The notes under the pieces were generated by a model. That model had not been told where the DNA came from. It did not search any database and worked only from the letters and a program-made list of their open reading frames with translations. Of a DNA stretch of 64,000 nt, positions 48,773 to 58,282 are shown one piece after another. Source of the DNA: Spirochaetaceae bacterium UBA1306 (GTDB lineage: Bacteria > Spirochaetota > Spirochaetia > Treponematales > Rectinemataceae); NCBI GenBank assembly GCA_002307245.1, contig DBTW01000076.1, forward strand, positions 1 through 64,000, written 5' to 3'. How positions within the stretch are numbered: position 1 is the stretch's first letter; every line of letters begins with the position of its first letter. The translations under genes and the position numbers were made by a program.

Positions 48773-50178
48773 CGCTTCCCTCGACCGAAGGGAAAAAACC
48801 TTCCCATGCGATCCTGTACGCCCTAATGTTCGGGCCATTCTTCTCGATGTTCGACTCAGGCCTCGTGAACGTCGGCCTGCCGGTGATCGCGAGGGACTTC
48901 GGCGCGGGCATGCAGGCTGTCCAATGGGTCGCTTCGGCCTATCTCCTGACCATGTCCGCCCTCCTGCCCATCCTCGGCTCGATCGCGGACAGAGTCGGCC
49001 GTGGCAGAATCTACAACCTCGGGTTCTTTACGATTTCCATCTTCACCCTGCTCTGCGGTTTCGCGCCCAGCCTTCCCATCCTGATACTGTTCCGGGTGCT
49101 CCAGGCGGTAGGCGGGGCCATGGTGATGGCGAACGGCATGGCAATAGCCACGGAGAGCTATCCTCCCTCCGAGCGTGGCAGGAACCTCGGCTTGCTTGCC
49201 TCGATGATGGCGATCGGGAGCGTCGCCGGTCCCTCCATTGGCGGTCTCGTCATGGGGGCTTGGGGCTGGCGCGCCGCTTTCTATCTCACCTTCGCCGTCT
49301 CATTCATTGCATTCGCGACGACTTTCTTCACGATTCCCAAGAACCGGAAGATCGGCGCCCAGATGCCTCGCTTCGACCTTCTGGGATCGCTTCTCCTCGT
49401 CATGTCCATCTTCAGCTTCGTCTTCGGTTTCTCGGGGCTTGGTGGAAGATCCGGCGATAGGACTAGCGCATACATAGCGCTCGCCGTCTTCGTTCTTGCC
49501 TTCCCTACTCTCCTCATGGTTGAGCGACGAAGGCCGCGCCCGGTACTCGACACGAGCCTGTTCAAGAACGCGATATTCAGCTCATCGCTTGGGGCTTCGC
49601 TCATCTCCTTCGCCACGATGTACTCACCCACCGTCCTCGTGCCCTTCTATTTGCAGGGGACTCTGGGTCTCTCGCCTACGATCTCAGGCCTCTATCTACT
49701 GGCCTTCCCCATCGCCATGGCCATTCTCTCGCCCCTCAGCGGGAAGTTGTCCGATCGTATTGGGTCCCGTCCCCTCGCCATGGCGGCCCTCGTCCTGAAC
49801 GGATTGGCGCTGACCTTCTTTGGTTTCGTCGGTCCCCGCTCGCCGCAGTGGCTCATCCTCGTGCCGCTCTTTGCCATGGGACTTGGGCTCGGTCTTTTCC
49901 AGTCGCCCAACAACAGCGCAGCCATGGGCAGCATCCCGAAGGAAAAACTCGGGACGGGCAACGGCATCGTGCAACTCGTGAAGAACCTCGGCATGGTGAT
50001 CGGAATATCCTTCTCTACGCTCGCCTTCTCGTCCCTCATGGGCGGCAGGCCCATTACGGACGCGACGGCCTACCTTTCGAGCGCTCGCTGGGTCTATTGG
50101 GGAGCGGCGCTACTTAGCTTCTTGGGGGCGTATATCGCGTCGCTACGCGGCAAATTGAGAAAACAGAACGACAGCTAA
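48769..50178 (+). CDS. MFS exporter of the DHA2 (14-helix) type
   Basis: 469 residues, overlapping the permease gene by ATGA. About 14 membrane helices are predicted. Motif A is SIADRVGRGRIYNLGF, and the motif C-like segment is GPSIGGLVMGAWGWRAAF, both typical of DHA2 drug/proton antiporters. The C-terminal half carries LSPLSGKLSDRIGSRPLAM. In this operon it probably exports a toxic compound handled by the island; the substrate is unknown. Confidence 0.9.
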   Translation: MTLPSTEGKKPSHAILYALMFGPFFSMFDSGLVNVGLPVIARDFGAGMQAVQWVASAYLLTMSALLPILGSIADRVGRGRIYNLGFFTISIFTLLCGFAPSLPILILFRVLQAVGGAMVMANGMAIATESYPPSERGRNLGLLASMMAIGSVAGPSIGGLVMGAWGWRAAFYLTFAVSFIAFATTFFTIPKNRKIGAQMPRFDLLGSLLLVMSIFSFVFGFSGLGGRSGDRTSAYIALAVFVLAFPTLLMVERRRPRPVLDTSLFKNAIFSSSLGASLISFATMYSPTVLVPFYLQGTLGLSPTISGLYLLAFPIAMAILSPLSGKLSDRIGSRPLAMAALVLNGLALTFFGFVGPRSPQWLILVPLFAMGLGLGLFQSPNNSAAMGSIPKEKLGTGNGIVQLVKNLGMVIGISFSTLAFSSLMGGRPITDATAYLSSARWVYWGAALLSFLGAYIASLRGKLRKQNDS

Positions 50179-50188
50179 GGAGATACTG

Positions 50189-50413
50189 ATGAAAATCGAC
50201 AAGCGCTTCGCGCCTCTCGTCAATGCCTTACTCATGGCGATCGTCCTTCCCTTCTTCATGACCTTCGTCGTGAGCCTCGTGAACATAGGCTTCACGGATA
50301 GGCTCGTCGTCGCATGGATGAAGACCTGGGCCATCGCGTCAGTCGCGGCATTCCCTCTCATACTGATCCTCGCTCCGCTCATCAAGAAGGTCGTGGGGAC
50401 GATTACCGCATGA
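50189..50413 (+). CDS. DUF2798-family small membrane protein
   Basis: 74 residues, with GGAGA before the ATG. Two hydrophobic helices (LLMAIVLPFFMTFVVSLVNIG and WAIASVAAFPLILILAPLI) separated by a short WMKTW turn match DUF2798. Function unknown. It is 10 bp after the exporter gene and overlaps the next start, so it belongs to the same transcript. Confidence 0.85.
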   Translation: MKIDKRFAPLVNALLMAIVLPFFMTFVVSLVNIGFTDRLVVAWMKTWAIASVAAFPLILILAPLIKKVVGTITA

Positions 50414-50823
50414 CTCTCTACAAATCGCGCATACCCTCACGCAAGACCATACTCGTCGGGCTGGCACTCTGCGCCCTTCTGGGCACGAGCCTCGCGGCGC
50501 CGGCCGAAGAAGGCGGCGCTGTCGCCGAAAAGCAGACTTCGCAATTTACCTTCATCGAGCTCGGCTCGGTAAACTGCGTGCCCTGCAAGGCGATGCAGCC
50601 CGTGATGACGGATATCGAGACCAGCTACAAGGGCAAGGTAAAAGTGCTCTTCTACGATGTTTGGACCAAGGGGGGCGAACCCTTCGGCAAGAAGTACGGC
50701 ATCCGCGTCATACCGACGCAGGTATTCCTCGGCAAGGACGGCAAGGAGTTCTATCGCCACGAAGGATTCTTCCTCGCATCGGACATAAAGAAAATGCTCG
50801 CGGAGCACGGGATAGAGCCTTGA
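50410..50823 (+). CDS. Exported thioredoxin-like protein
   Basis: 137 residues from ATG 50410 (ATGA overlap with the previous gene). A signal peptide ends around LGTSLAAPA. The thioredoxin fold has ELGSVNCVPCKAMQPVM with the redox motif CVPC, the cis-Pro in GIRVIPTQVFLG, and a terminal helix. It should work in the periplasm and receive electrons from the CcdA-type membrane protein encoded next, making a small redox module. Confidence 0.9.
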   Translation: MTLYKSRIPSRKTILVGLALCALLGTSLAAPAEEGGAVAEKQTSQFTFIELGSVNCVPCKAMQPVMTDIETSYKGKVKVLFYDVWTKGGEPFGKKYGIRVIPTQVFLGKDGKEFYRHEGFFLASDIKKMLAEHGIEP

Positions 50824-51518
50824 TCGACTCCCTTATCGGAGCGGTATCATCGGCCATATCCCGCCCCGGCATGCTCTCATACGGAGCCGCGGTAGTATGG
50901 GGACTCATGAGCGTCTTCCTGAGTCCCTGCCATCTCGGATCGATTCCGCTTATCGTCGGTTTCATCAACAACGGCGAGAGGGCTTCGCGTAGGCGGGCCT
51001 TCTTGCTCTCTCTCTTGTTCGCCCTCGGGCTTCTCGTCACGCTCGCCGCGATGGGGGCCATCGCGGCCGTCGCCGGCACGCTCTTCGGCAAGATCGGCGC
51101 TATCCCGAAGATCGCCGTCGCCCTATTCCTGGTGCTTTGCGGCCTCTGGCTGATGGATGTCCCGCCATTGTCGCGCATAGGAATATCATCGAAGGCGGCG
51201 CCGACCCGTCGAGGCGCCCTGGGCGCCCTGAGCCTCGGCCTTATCTACGGCGTGATACTCGGTCCCTGCTCCTTCGCCTTCCTCGCGCCCATGATCGGCA
51301 TTGCCTTCTCGGCGGGCGGGAGCGATCTCGGCTTCGGCCTCGGCCTCATGGCGGCTTTCGCCTTGGGCCACTGCGCCGCAATAGTCGCGGCCGGGACCTT
51401 CGGCGACGCGGTTCGCGCTTTTTTGACTCGGCGAGGCTCAGGCAAGGCCGCGCTCTGGTTCAAGCGAGGCTGCGGCGCGATTGTCGTCGTGGCGGGAGCG
51501 GTTCAGATAGTAGGCTAG
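50820..51518 (+). CDS. CcdA/DsbD-type thiol electron transporter
   Basis: 232 residues from a TTG start at 50820 overlapping the previous stop (TTGA). Six hydrophobic segments are visible. The two conserved transmembrane Cys motifs appear as LSPCHLGSIPLIVGF and LGPCSFAFLAPMIG, each Pro-Cys as in CcdA. It should pass reducing power from cytoplasmic thioredoxin to the exported thioredoxin encoded just upstream. It is convergent with, and overlaps by 4 bp, the second ArsR gene. Standard cytochrome c maturation genes are absent, so its role here is probably thiol or metalloid redox. Confidence 0.88.
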   Translation: MIDSLIGAVSSAISRPGMLSYGAAVVWGLMSVFLSPCHLGSIPLIVGFINNGERASRRRAFLLSLLFALGLLVTLAAMGAIAAVAGTLFGKIGAIPKIAVALFLVLCGLWLMDVPPLSRIGISSKAAPTRRGALGALSLGLIYGVILGPCSFAFLAPMIGIAFSAGGSDLGFGLGLMAAFALGHCAAIVAAGTFGDAVRAFLTRRGSGKAALWFKRGCGAIVVVAGAVQIVG

Positions 51519-51868
51519 TCGAGGTTTCCTGTCCGTGATGGCCCCTTGCCGCTGCTCGGGCAGCCTTGGTCGGATTCGCCGCCCTCAGCGCTCGTCTCGA
51601 TGCAGTCGATGAAATGCGTCACGCAGTCGCAGGCGAGGGAATACTCGCTGTAGGTACCGCGCTTCGTATCCTTGACGAGGCCTGCTCGCTTGAGGACGGC
51701 CAGATGCTTCGAAACGGTCGTCTTGTCGGAGCCGATGGCCTCGGTGAGCTCTCCGGGGCAACGCGGAGATTTTTCGAGCATCTCGATGATGAGGAGCCGC
51801 GCGGGATGGGCCAGGGACTTGAGGAGGGACGCTCGCCGCTCGAGCCTGCGCATATCCGAATGGGTCAT
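51515..51868 (-). CDS. arsR: Second ArsR-family repressor
   Basis: 117 residues from ATG 51868. The winged helix reads KSLAHPARLLIIEMLEKSPRCPGELTEAIGSDKTTVSKHLAVLKRAGLV. Unlike the first ArsR it has a single Cys in helix 3 (RCPGEL) and extra Cys in ACDCVTHFIDC near the C-terminus, so its metalloid site is built differently. It is divergent to acr3 and shares its operator with that promoter. Two ArsR proteins in one island suggest separate control of the two halves. Confidence 0.92.
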   Translation of the reverse strand: MTHSDMRRLERRASLLKSLAHPARLLIIEMLEKSPRCPGELTEAIGSDKTTVSKHLAVLKRAGLVKDTKRGTYSEYSLACDCVTHFIDCIETSAEGGESDQGCPSSGKGPSRTGNLD

Positions 51869-51877
51869 AGCTGGTCC

Positions 51878-51906
51878 TTGACATTGTTGGCCATTATGCC
51901 AACAAT
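51878..51906. promoter_or_regulatory. ArsR operator in the acr3 promoter
   Basis: A perfect 9-bp inverted repeat (ATTGTTGGC, 51883-51891, with its complement 51898-51906) and a 6-nt spacer. A -35 box TTGACA (51878-51883) directs transcription to acr3 and overlaps the operator by one base, so repressor binding would block it. Confidence 0.75.
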
Positions 51907-51947
51907 AATACACCTAAAACGCCCTAAGGCCAAGATCGGAGAAACCG

Positions 51948-53012
51948 ATGAGCGAATCGACCAAAAAGCGCCTTTCATTCCTCGACACCTGGCTCACTCT
52001 CTGGATATTCATCGCGATGGGAATAGGCGTCCTCGCGGGGGCCTTCATCCCCGGCGTGGCGCCCTTCTGGGATCGCCTGTCCGTCGGTACGACCAACATC
52101 CCGATCGCCATCGGCCTCATCCTCATGATGTACCCGCCCCTCGCGAAGGTGCGCTACGACGAGATCAAAGACGTATTCAAGGATCGAAAGGTCCTCACGC
52201 TATCGCTCATCCAGAACTGGATTATTGGGCCGATCCTCATGACTGCCCTCGCGATCGTTTTCCTCCGGGATAAGCCTGAATACATGATCGGTCTTATCAT
52301 GATCGGCCTGGCCCGTTGCATCGCGATGGTGATCGTCTGGAACGAACTCGCCCATGGCGATACCGAGTATTGCGCTGGGCTCGTCGCCTTCAATTCGATC
52401 TTCCAGGTTCTCTTCTTCTCCGTATACGCCTGGATATTCGTCACTCTGGTACCGCCCCTCTTCGGCCTTGCAGGGATCTCGGTCAATGTGAGCATCGGCG
52501 AGATCGCGAAAAGCGTCGGTATCTACCTCGGCATACCTTTCGCCGCGGGCTTTCTTTCGTGGCTTATATTGAGGCGCGCGAAGGGCGAGAGCTGGTATAG
52601 TGGCTCCTTCATCCCGAAGATATCCCCCATCACCTTAATCGCCCTCCTCTTCACGATCTTCGTTATGTTTAGCCTCAAGGGGGAGAAGATTCTCGCCCTC
52701 CCCCTCGATGTCCTTCGCATCGCAGTACCGCTTCTCATCTACTTCGTCGCGATGTTCCTCATCAGCTTCGCCCTCAGCAAGGCGATGGACGCGAGCTACG
52801 CGAAGACCGCGACACTCTCGTTTACCGCGGCCAGCAACAATTTCGAACTCGCGATCGCGGTATCGGTCGCGGTCTTCGGCCTCGGCTCGGGCCAGGCCTT
52901 CGCCGCGGTCATCGGCCCCCTCATCGAGGTGCCGGTCATGCTCGGCCTCGTGAAGCTCGCTACGAGGCTCGAGAAGGGCTTCGGAGCAAAGACGACTGTG
53001 TCGCGTGATTAG
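51948..53012 (+). CDS. acr3: Arsenite efflux permease Acr3
   Basis: 354 residues, ATG with GGAG upstream. Ten hydrophobic helices as in the Acr3 family. The family Cys is in [18 protein letters not shown] and later landmarks include [35 protein letters not shown], with the conserved Glu. It exports As(III) from the cytoplasm using the proton gradient. It is the first gene of the second half of the island and is paired with arsC downstream. Confidence 0.96.
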   Translation: MSESTKKRLSFLDTWLTLWIFIAMGIGVLAGAFIPGVAPFWDRLSVGTTNIPIAIGLILMMYPPLAKVRYDEIKDVFKDRKVLTLSLIQNWIIGPILMTALAIVFLRDKPEYMIGLIMIGLARCIAMVIVWNELAHGDTEYCAGLVAFNSIFQVLFFSVYAWIFVTLVPPLFGLAGISVNVSIGEIAKSVGIYLGIPFAAGFLSWLILRRAKGESWYSGSFIPKISPITLIALLFTIFVMFSLKGEKILALPLDVLRIAVPLLIYFVAMFLISFALSKAMDASYAKTATLSFTAASNNFELAIAVSVAVFGLGSGQAFAAVIGPLIEVPVMLGLVKLATRLEKGFGAKTTVSRD

Positions 53013-53089
53013 GATTATGCGCATCTTAGCGGAATGCTAACGAAGCCTTAACACTCCGTGGATAGAGTAAACAGGGAGGATTACATCAT

Positions 53090-53515
53090 ATGACCAAAGT
53101 CTTGTTCCTCTGCGTCCACAACTCAGCCCGAAGCCAGATGGCCCAAGCCTTCCTCGAGAAGTATGGGAAAGACCGCTTTGAGGTAGATAGCGCCGGACTC
53201 GAACCGGGGAAGCTAAACCCATTCGTCATCCGCGCGATGGGCGAGCTTGGCATCGATATCTCCCGGAACCCGACGAAGAGCGTCTTCGAGCTATTCAAGG
53301 CAGGCAAGGTATATCAGGTGGTAGTGACCGTCTGTTCGAAGGAAGCAGCCGAGAAATGCCCTATATTCCCTGGACTGTCGGAGAAGCTCCATTGGCCCTT
53401 TTCCGATCCCTCGACATTCACGGGCAGCGATGAGGAGATTATGGCGAAGGTCCGGCAGGTTCGGGACCAGATCGAGGTGGCGGTGAAGGAGTTTATCGCG
53501 TCCCATTTGCCATGA
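53090..53515 (+). CDS. arsC: Arsenate reductase, low-molecular-weight phosphatase type
   Basis: 141 residues; ATG after GGGAGGA. The P-loop is [14 protein letters not shown] with the nucleophilic Cys; further Cys in [15 protein letters not shown] form the relay that ends in a disulphide reduced by thioredoxin. The conserved WPFSDP segment is present. It reduces arsenate to arsenite for export by Acr3. A 77-bp gap with a small hairpin separates it from acr3. Confidence 0.96.
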   Translation: MTKVLFLCVHNSARSQMAQAFLEKYGKDRFEVDSAGLEPGKLNPFVIRAMGELGIDISRNPTKSVFELFKAGKVYQVVVTVCSKEAAEKCPIFPGLSEKLHWPFSDPSTFTGSDEEIMAKVRQVRDQIEVAVKEFIASHLP

Positions 53516-53819
53516 CATCGCAACAGGGGTTCATACCCCGGTTAATCCGTCTTTCGCAGCGAGCCACGGAGTAGGAATCCCTCTTCAAAATCAAGCGATC
53601 AAGGCAACTTTACCTACAACTCCGCATTGAGCTCTTAGGCTTAATAGAGCCGCCATGGAGCACGCTCCTTGACAGCACCATCTTCCATCAGTAAGCTCAG
53701 TAATGTAGTGTTAGCAAGGCGATCAAGAATCCTTCTCAAGATCCATTTGAAAGCACGGATCAGCGAACTACAGAGCCCAACGTAAAAACTGACCTAGTAA
53801 TTTGGGAAGAGACAAACAT
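53516..53819 (+). promoter_or_regulatory. 304-bp intergenic region with a promoter for the ROK regulator
   Basis: No coding frame is convincing here. A small GGGG/CCCC hairpin near 53527 may end arsC transcription. TTGACA (53669-53674), 17 bp, TAAGCT (53692-53697) is a likely promoter, leaving about 115 nt of leader. Before ATG 53820 there is only a weak GGGAAGAG. Confidence 0.5.
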
Positions 53820-55040
53820 ATGCATTCGCAACGCGGACTTACAGTAAGTGTTACGGCGAACTCGAACCTACAAAACAAAATAAACATCTCGATCATCTTC
53901 AATTATGTGAGAAACCATGGCATCGCCTATCGCGCCCAGATTGCGCGCGATCTAGGCATCAGCGCTCCCGCGGTATCACGCGCTATCGAGAAACTCCTCC
54001 GCGATGGTTACCTTGTGGAGTCCGAGAAAGTCCAGGTAAAGAATGGGAAAAAGGCAGCGCAGATATCAATACATGCCGACCGGGGCATTATTGTCGGCGT
54101 GGATATCCTAACGGATCCGATCGAGATTTCCATTAGCGATTTCGCAGGGACGGTTCTCCATTCGCAGAAGGGCCCGGCCGTCGACGAGGATTCCGACCTG
54201 ACGGAGTTCCTCCTGGCAGCCATAGAAGACTCGCTCGCAGCCTTTCAGGCTAAGGCCGGAAAGCATGATAGACATGTCCTTGCGATCGGCATCGGCGTGC
54301 CTGCGGTCGTGGATCCAAAGAGCGGGCAAATCCTCAGCGCGAGTCTTTACAAAAATCTCGCCGATTCCGACTTCCGAGACAGGCTGGAAGCGCACTATCA
54401 AGCCCCGGTCTTCGTGGAGAACATTTCCAACCTCGCAGCCATAGGAGAATGGAAATGCGGAGTGGGACAAGGCTCGCGAAACATGGTCTTCATTGAACTA
54501 AGCAATGGGATCGGCTCCGGAGTCATCCTGGATGGGGATCTCTATCGCGGCGCCCTCGGCTCCGCAGGCGAGATTGGCTACTTCATCACACATCGCATCG
54601 AACATGACCAGAACGGCTCCCGCAAGGGCTCTCTCGAGAGCATAGCCTCCCTGGAGACTCTACGCGAACGCTCCCGCGAGAGGTATCGAGGCGAGTATCC
54701 CGGACAGGACTCGATCCTGCTCCTATGCGATGCGGCCTCTGCTGGGGATGCTTGGGCCCGTTCAGTGGTCGAGGAGGCGATCGATAATCTCACGGTCACG
54801 ATCGTGAACATCATGGTGTTGTTGAATCCGGAGCTCCTGGTCATCGGGGGCAGTGTCTGCGATTTCCCCTGTGCCGAGGCCATGATCGTTCGCCCCCTAA
54901 TAGGTGAAGTCCTGCGCAATTATCCTTTCCAGCCAGCCCGAGTCCTCCTCACGTCCCTCGGAGCGCGCGCAAGCGTATTCGGCGCGCTCCAGTTCGCCCT
55001 CGACTCTCTCATCGTCCATTCCTATCCCTACCGGCTTTAG
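53820..55040 (+). CDS. ROK-family transcriptional repressor (NagC/XylR type)
   Basis: 406 residues from ATG 53820. The N-terminal winged helix (about 15-75) reads NKINISIIFNYVRNHGIAYRAQIARDLGISAPAVSRAIEKLLRDGYLVE. The ROK domain has IIVGVDILTDPIEISISD, GIGVPAVVDPKSG, VFVENISNLAAIGEW and ELSNGIGSGVILDGDLY. The usual zinc motif CxCGxxGCxE is replaced by DQNGSRKGSLESI, so this protein lacks the structural zinc site. It faces the minus-strand amino-sugar cluster and probably represses it, being released by a sugar or sugar phosphate. Confidence 0.9.
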   Translation: MHSQRGLTVSVTANSNLQNKINISIIFNYVRNHGIAYRAQIARDLGISAPAVSRAIEKLLRDGYLVESEKVQVKNGKKAAQISIHADRGIIVGVDILTDPIEISISDFAGTVLHSQKGPAVDEDSDLTEFLLAAIEDSLAAFQAKAGKHDRHVLAIGIGVPAVVDPKSGQILSASLYKNLADSDFRDRLEAHYQAPVFVENISNLAAIGEWKCGVGQGSRNMVFIELSNGIGSGVILDGDLYRGALGSAGEIGYFITHRIEHDQNGSRKGSLESIASLETLRERSRERYRGEYPGQDSILLLCDAASAGDAWARSVVEEAIDNLTVTIVNIMVLLNPELLVIGGSVCDFPCAEAMIVRPLIGEVLRNYPFQPARVLLTSLGARASVFGALQFALDSLIVHSYPYRL

Positions 55041-55092
55041 TAGCCGGACTTCCCCAATCAGGTCTTCGGCGGACTGGGGGCGATATAGTTTC

Positions 55093-55707
55093 CTAATTCC
55101 CGACCTTGTCTCGTAGATATAACCCCATAAAGAAACCCCAATCATGCTCACGAATGATATTGAAGCCCATATGCCCATAATAGGCGATCGCGCGTTCATT
55201 TTTCTTGGCAACACCCAGATGGACCGCGGGAACGTTCAACTCGCGCAGCTTTTCGAGGAAGCGTTCCATCATACGGCGGCCATTCCCCTTCCCCACGGCC
55301 TCGGGGAGGAAGTCTATGTGCAAGTGCGCAGGATAGTCCCCGACCTCGGGGCTCGGATGGATTCCCTGATGGATGGCACGTTTCATCACCGCGCCGGGCG
55401 ACGTATCCGCGGGAGGCGGCAAGGGATATCGCAACTTCAGGACGGGGAACCATTCTTCATCGCAGCGCCGTCCGAAGGCCTCGGAGTCGCGTGTGCCCAG
55501 CACATACCCGCAAGGAGCGCCGTCGCGCGTCAAAACATAGCAGAGTTCCGGCTCAATAACCGCGTAGGGACCGGCGTAATAATGGCCAAGTATTTCCGGG
55601 TCTTCATGGAGACCGCTCGCGTCCCTGCCGCAGTCGGCCGTCTGGGCGCATATTCGGTATAGCGAGCAAAGGTCGCTGGGGTGATATGGGCGTATGCAGT
55701 ATTCCAT
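55093..55707 (-). CDS. GNAT-family N-acetyltransferase
   Basis: 204 residues from ATG 55707, overlapping the upstream stop (ATGA). Sequence parts are [35 protein letters not shown], and the acetyl-CoA loop in [30 protein letters not shown], with [22 protein letters not shown]. The layout is like the GNAT domain attached to some bacterial O-GlcNAcase-type proteins. It is the last gene of the amino-sugar cluster and could acetylate an amino sugar made by the neighbouring deacetylase, or an unrelated amine. Confidence 0.88.
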   Translation of the reverse strand: MEYCIRPYHPSDLCSLYRICAQTADCGRDASGLHEDPEILGHYYAGPYAVIEPELCYVLTRDGAPCGYVLGTRDSEAFGRRCDEEWFPVLKLRYPLPPPADTSPGAVMKRAIHQGIHPSPEVGDYPAHLHIDFLPEAVGKGNGRRMMERFLEKLRELNVPAVHLGVAKKNERAIAYYGHMGFNIIREHDWGFFMGLYLRDKVGN

Positions 55708-56654
55708 CAATCCCCCTTGGCCGAAACCAGTATTTTTTCGGCATATCGCCAAGACTTATTGGGGTCCGCGCATGACTCGGAAGTGCCGACCTGCCCCTTC
55801 CATGCCCACGCATACAAAGCGTCCGGCTTTTCGCGGAGCAGTACCTCGCCTTGCTCGAGGATACGCTGCTCGCGGCCTTCACGAACGTCCCAGCATTGGA
55901 GCCATTCGTGGTGGAACTTGCCGTGCTTCCGGCACATGTCGCCCATGGCGCGGACGACGGGGACCATTTTCTCGACCGGTCGATCCTCGTTGACCCAGTA
56001 AATATCGGTACCGAAGCTATCGAGATAGGGAATGGCGGAAATGCTCGCCCACATGCCATCGTCATGGGGCATAAGGCAACACATGGTTTCCACCAGCGGA
56101 TGGTTTTCCTTACAATAGCGCGAGATTACGCCGACGTACTCGATCACGCAACGCTGACGGAATTCTTCCTGCCGCTCCGCGGATGCCGACCGAAGGTCTC
56201 CTTGGTACCATTCCTCGTATTTGGCGCGGCAGGATGGGCAATAGCAGTCGCGCAAGGGCGTCGGCTCGTCGATGAAATATGCGGAAAATCCTTTTGCCGC
56301 TATCGTATCGATCATCTCCTCTATGCGCGCTTGACACGACCGGTTCATATAGCAGCCGGCCGGCGAATGCGAGCCGTCCTTGCGCACCTGGAAGCCGTCG
56401 GGATTGTCCAGCAAGAACTGGCTCGAGCGTCCGCCGCCGAACAGGTTAAGCGCTCCCCAAAAGATGGCGATCGGACGGATGCCGTAATCCGCGGCGATCT
56501 TCGGCGTATACTCTAGCTTTCCGGGGAAATAGGCAAAGTCGTTCTCCTGGATCGCCAGGAAGCAATCATCCAGACGCAGTCCCTTCATCTCACGCAGGTC
56601 CTGATCTATATACCTGATATCGTGCTGACCCATATACGAAACGCCCGTACGCAT
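55707..56654 (-). CDS. TIM-barrel protein, probable glycoside-hydrolase relative
   Basis: 315 residues from ATG 56654 with GGAGGG upstream. I cannot name the family. The sequence has a TIM-barrel rhythm with [24 protein letters not shown] (possible acid/base Glu and Asp), a zinc-ribbon-like [25 protein letters not shown] and [12 protein letters not shown]. It ends with [17 protein letters not shown] followed by a CxxC segment is common in uncharacterised GH42- or amylase-like proteins. No signal peptide, so it is cytoplasmic. Confidence 0.65.
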   Translation of the reverse strand: MRTGVSYMGQHDIRYIDQDLREMKGLRLDDCFLAIQENDFAYFPGKLEYTPKIAADYGIRPIAIFWGALNLFGGGRSSQFLLDNPDGFQVRKDGSHSPAGCYMNRSCQARIEEMIDTIAAKGFSAYFIDEPTPLRDCYCPSCRAKYEEWYQGDLRSASAERQEEFRQRCVIEYVGVISRYCKENHPLVETMCCLMPHDDGMWASISAIPYLDSFGTDIYWVNEDRPVEKMVPVVRAMGDMCRKHGKFHHEWLQCWDVREGREQRILEQGEVLLREKPDALYAWAWKGQVGTSESCADPNKSWRYAEKILVSAKGD

Positions 56655-56671
56655 CAAACCCTCCTTCTGTT

Positions 56672-57496
56672 TTATCCCGACACCTTTAGCCTGATGGCGT
56701 ACCTACGGCTTGAATGCCCGTCGATCCACTGGATATGCTTCCCCGAGTTGATCGAATTGGGTAGCCCCATCCATGGCTCTATGCAAAGGCAGTTTATAAA
56801 TCGGGTACATATCGTCATCACTTGAAAAGCCTCGTCTAGGATCATTTCGACCCGATACCCATCCCCGTCGTTTTCGATGGAAACAGCATCTCCCTTCCTC
56901 TCGCTATACACATAATCGGTCTCGGCCTCCAGATCGGGCGAGTCGGATGCATCATGGGTCCGTCCATCTAGATAGCTGTAATACCGTCCGAAGCCATGAA
57001 CTATGCGAAATGCATGCCGATCCGATACATTGAAATATGGATGCCAACCAAAATAATGCGGCATCGGCGCAAAAGACTCGTTCTCCACCGTGGCGGCCAT
57101 CGTAAGCGTCGACTCGCTGTCGATCCCATATTCCAAGACAAGCCTAAAATCAAAAGGATAGTTGGATTCCCGCGTCACCTCATTGCCAGTGGAATAAAGC
57201 ACTACCGCGTCGCGGGACGATTCCAAGACAGAGAAGGTCGAGTGCTTCACCAGACCGTGAAAAGGCATCGAGTAACATTCACCGTTCAACTCGTAACGGT
57301 CCCCGATCGTCAAGCTCGGAAAAGGGAAAAGAACCGGGCAGCCCCCCGCGAGCATAGTGGACAATCGAAGCATCTTCGGGTCCAGGCGGAAGATCGGTCG
57401 GCTACCCAAATACAGTTCGCCCAGCATCCCGCCATAATCCGGATAGACCACGCCCTTGAGGATATTTCGGGGATCGGAAATCGTCAGCGCCTTCAT
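56672..57496 (-). CDS. Aldose 1-epimerase-like protein
   Basis: 274 residues. The galactose-mutarotase-type beta fold is recognised by GGCPVLFPFPSLT, MPFHGLVKHSTF (with the catalytic His), MPHYFGWHPYFNV (second His) and CIEPWMGLPNS (the Glu base). It converts alpha- and beta-anomers of a free or phosphorylated hexose. It sits between the PIG-L deacetylase and TIM-barrel genes in a tight operon. Confidence 0.9.
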   Translation of the reverse strand: MKALTISDPRNILKGVVYPDYGGMLGELYLGSRPIFRLDPKMLRLSTMLAGGCPVLFPFPSLTIGDRYELNGECYSMPFHGLVKHSTFSVLESSRDAVVLYSTGNEVTRESNYPFDFRLVLEYGIDSESTLTMAATVENESFAPMPHYFGWHPYFNVSDRHAFRIVHGFGRYYSYLDGRTHDASDSPDLEAETDYVYSERKGDAVSIENDGDGYRVEMILDEAFQVMTICTRFINCLCIEPWMGLPNSINSGKHIQWIDGHSSRRYAIRLKVSG

Positions 57497-57518
57497 CTCA
57501 TCCCGTCCTCCCCGCCTC

Positions 57519-58268
57519 CTATCCTAGCAATCCCTTCAAGGGATCGAGCGCGGTCCTCGAATACCCTAGAGTGTTATGGCGGTTCCAGCCTTCAGCGAGG
57601 GAGAATTTCCCCGACATGGCACCAAGGTCTCGGCACATTTCTATCATCGAATCGACGTAATGGTCCTTCCCCTGGCTTTGGTTGAGCCAATTCCGCTGAC
57701 TATGATGCAACGACAACATCGTGGCTTTGCTATCCATGACGCCAGACACATCGACGAAGAAACCGGCCTTCGCCGGTCGCTCCATCATGTCCGCCAATCC
57801 CATCGGCATTGCGTGATATAGAACAAGGTCCTCGGAATAGGGATCGACAGACGGGATCGTATCGTAATTCGTGCAGCTCTTCACGAACGCCGCCGTAGTA
57901 CCTATTCGGGCCGTATTCATATGGTCTTCCATATAATCCTCGAGAGCCGGCAAGAGAAGGATCGAAGGCTTGACTCTACGAATAACCGCGGCCACCTTGC
58001 GTATCAGCGTCTCTCCATAGAATATCTCGAAATCGTTGACGAGGCTCTCGTGATACTCGGCCCCGAGACAGGCGGCTGCGGCGATCGACTCATCGCGCCT
58101 GATGCGGATTATTTCCTCGATTCCATATTCGGTCGTGCCGCAGCTTCCGTTCGCGATCGTCATATAATGGATCGACCATCCAAGCTCCTTGAGCCTGAAC
58201 AGAGTCCCCGCCATCACGAACTCAATATCGTCAGGATGAGCCACTAAGGCCATGACTACCTTGTCCAT
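57519..58268 (-). CDS. PIG-L/LmbE-type N-acetyl sugar deacetylase
   Basis: 249 residues from ATG 58268 with AGGAGAG upstream. The zinc motif VAHPDDIEF lies near residue 10 and the second metal/catalytic region DYMEDHMNTARI near 113, a variant common in this branch. Such enzymes remove an N-acetyl group from sugars such as GlcNAc conjugates. Next to a NagB-like gene and a sugar transporter, it probably deacetylates the imported amino sugar before deamination. Confidence 0.88.
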   Translation of the reverse strand: MDKVVMALVAHPDDIEFVMAGTLFRLKELGWSIHYMTIANGSCGTTEYGIEEIIRIRRDESIAAAACLGAEYHESLVNDFEIFYGETLIRKVAAVIRRVKPSILLLPALEDYMEDHMNTARIGTTAAFVKSCTNYDTIPSVDPYSEDLVLYHAMPMGLADMMERPAKAGFFVDVSGVMDSKATMLSLHHSQRNWLNQSQGKDHYVDSMIEMCRDLGAMSGKFSLAEGWNRHNTLGYSRTALDPLKGLLG

Positions 58269-58282
58269 GCTGTCTTCTCTCC

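Noticed and set aside
55041..55092. Possible hairpin between the convergent ROK and GNAT genes
   Set aside because: Only five clean base pairs (CCCCA/TGGGG) and no T-run; too weak to call a terminator.
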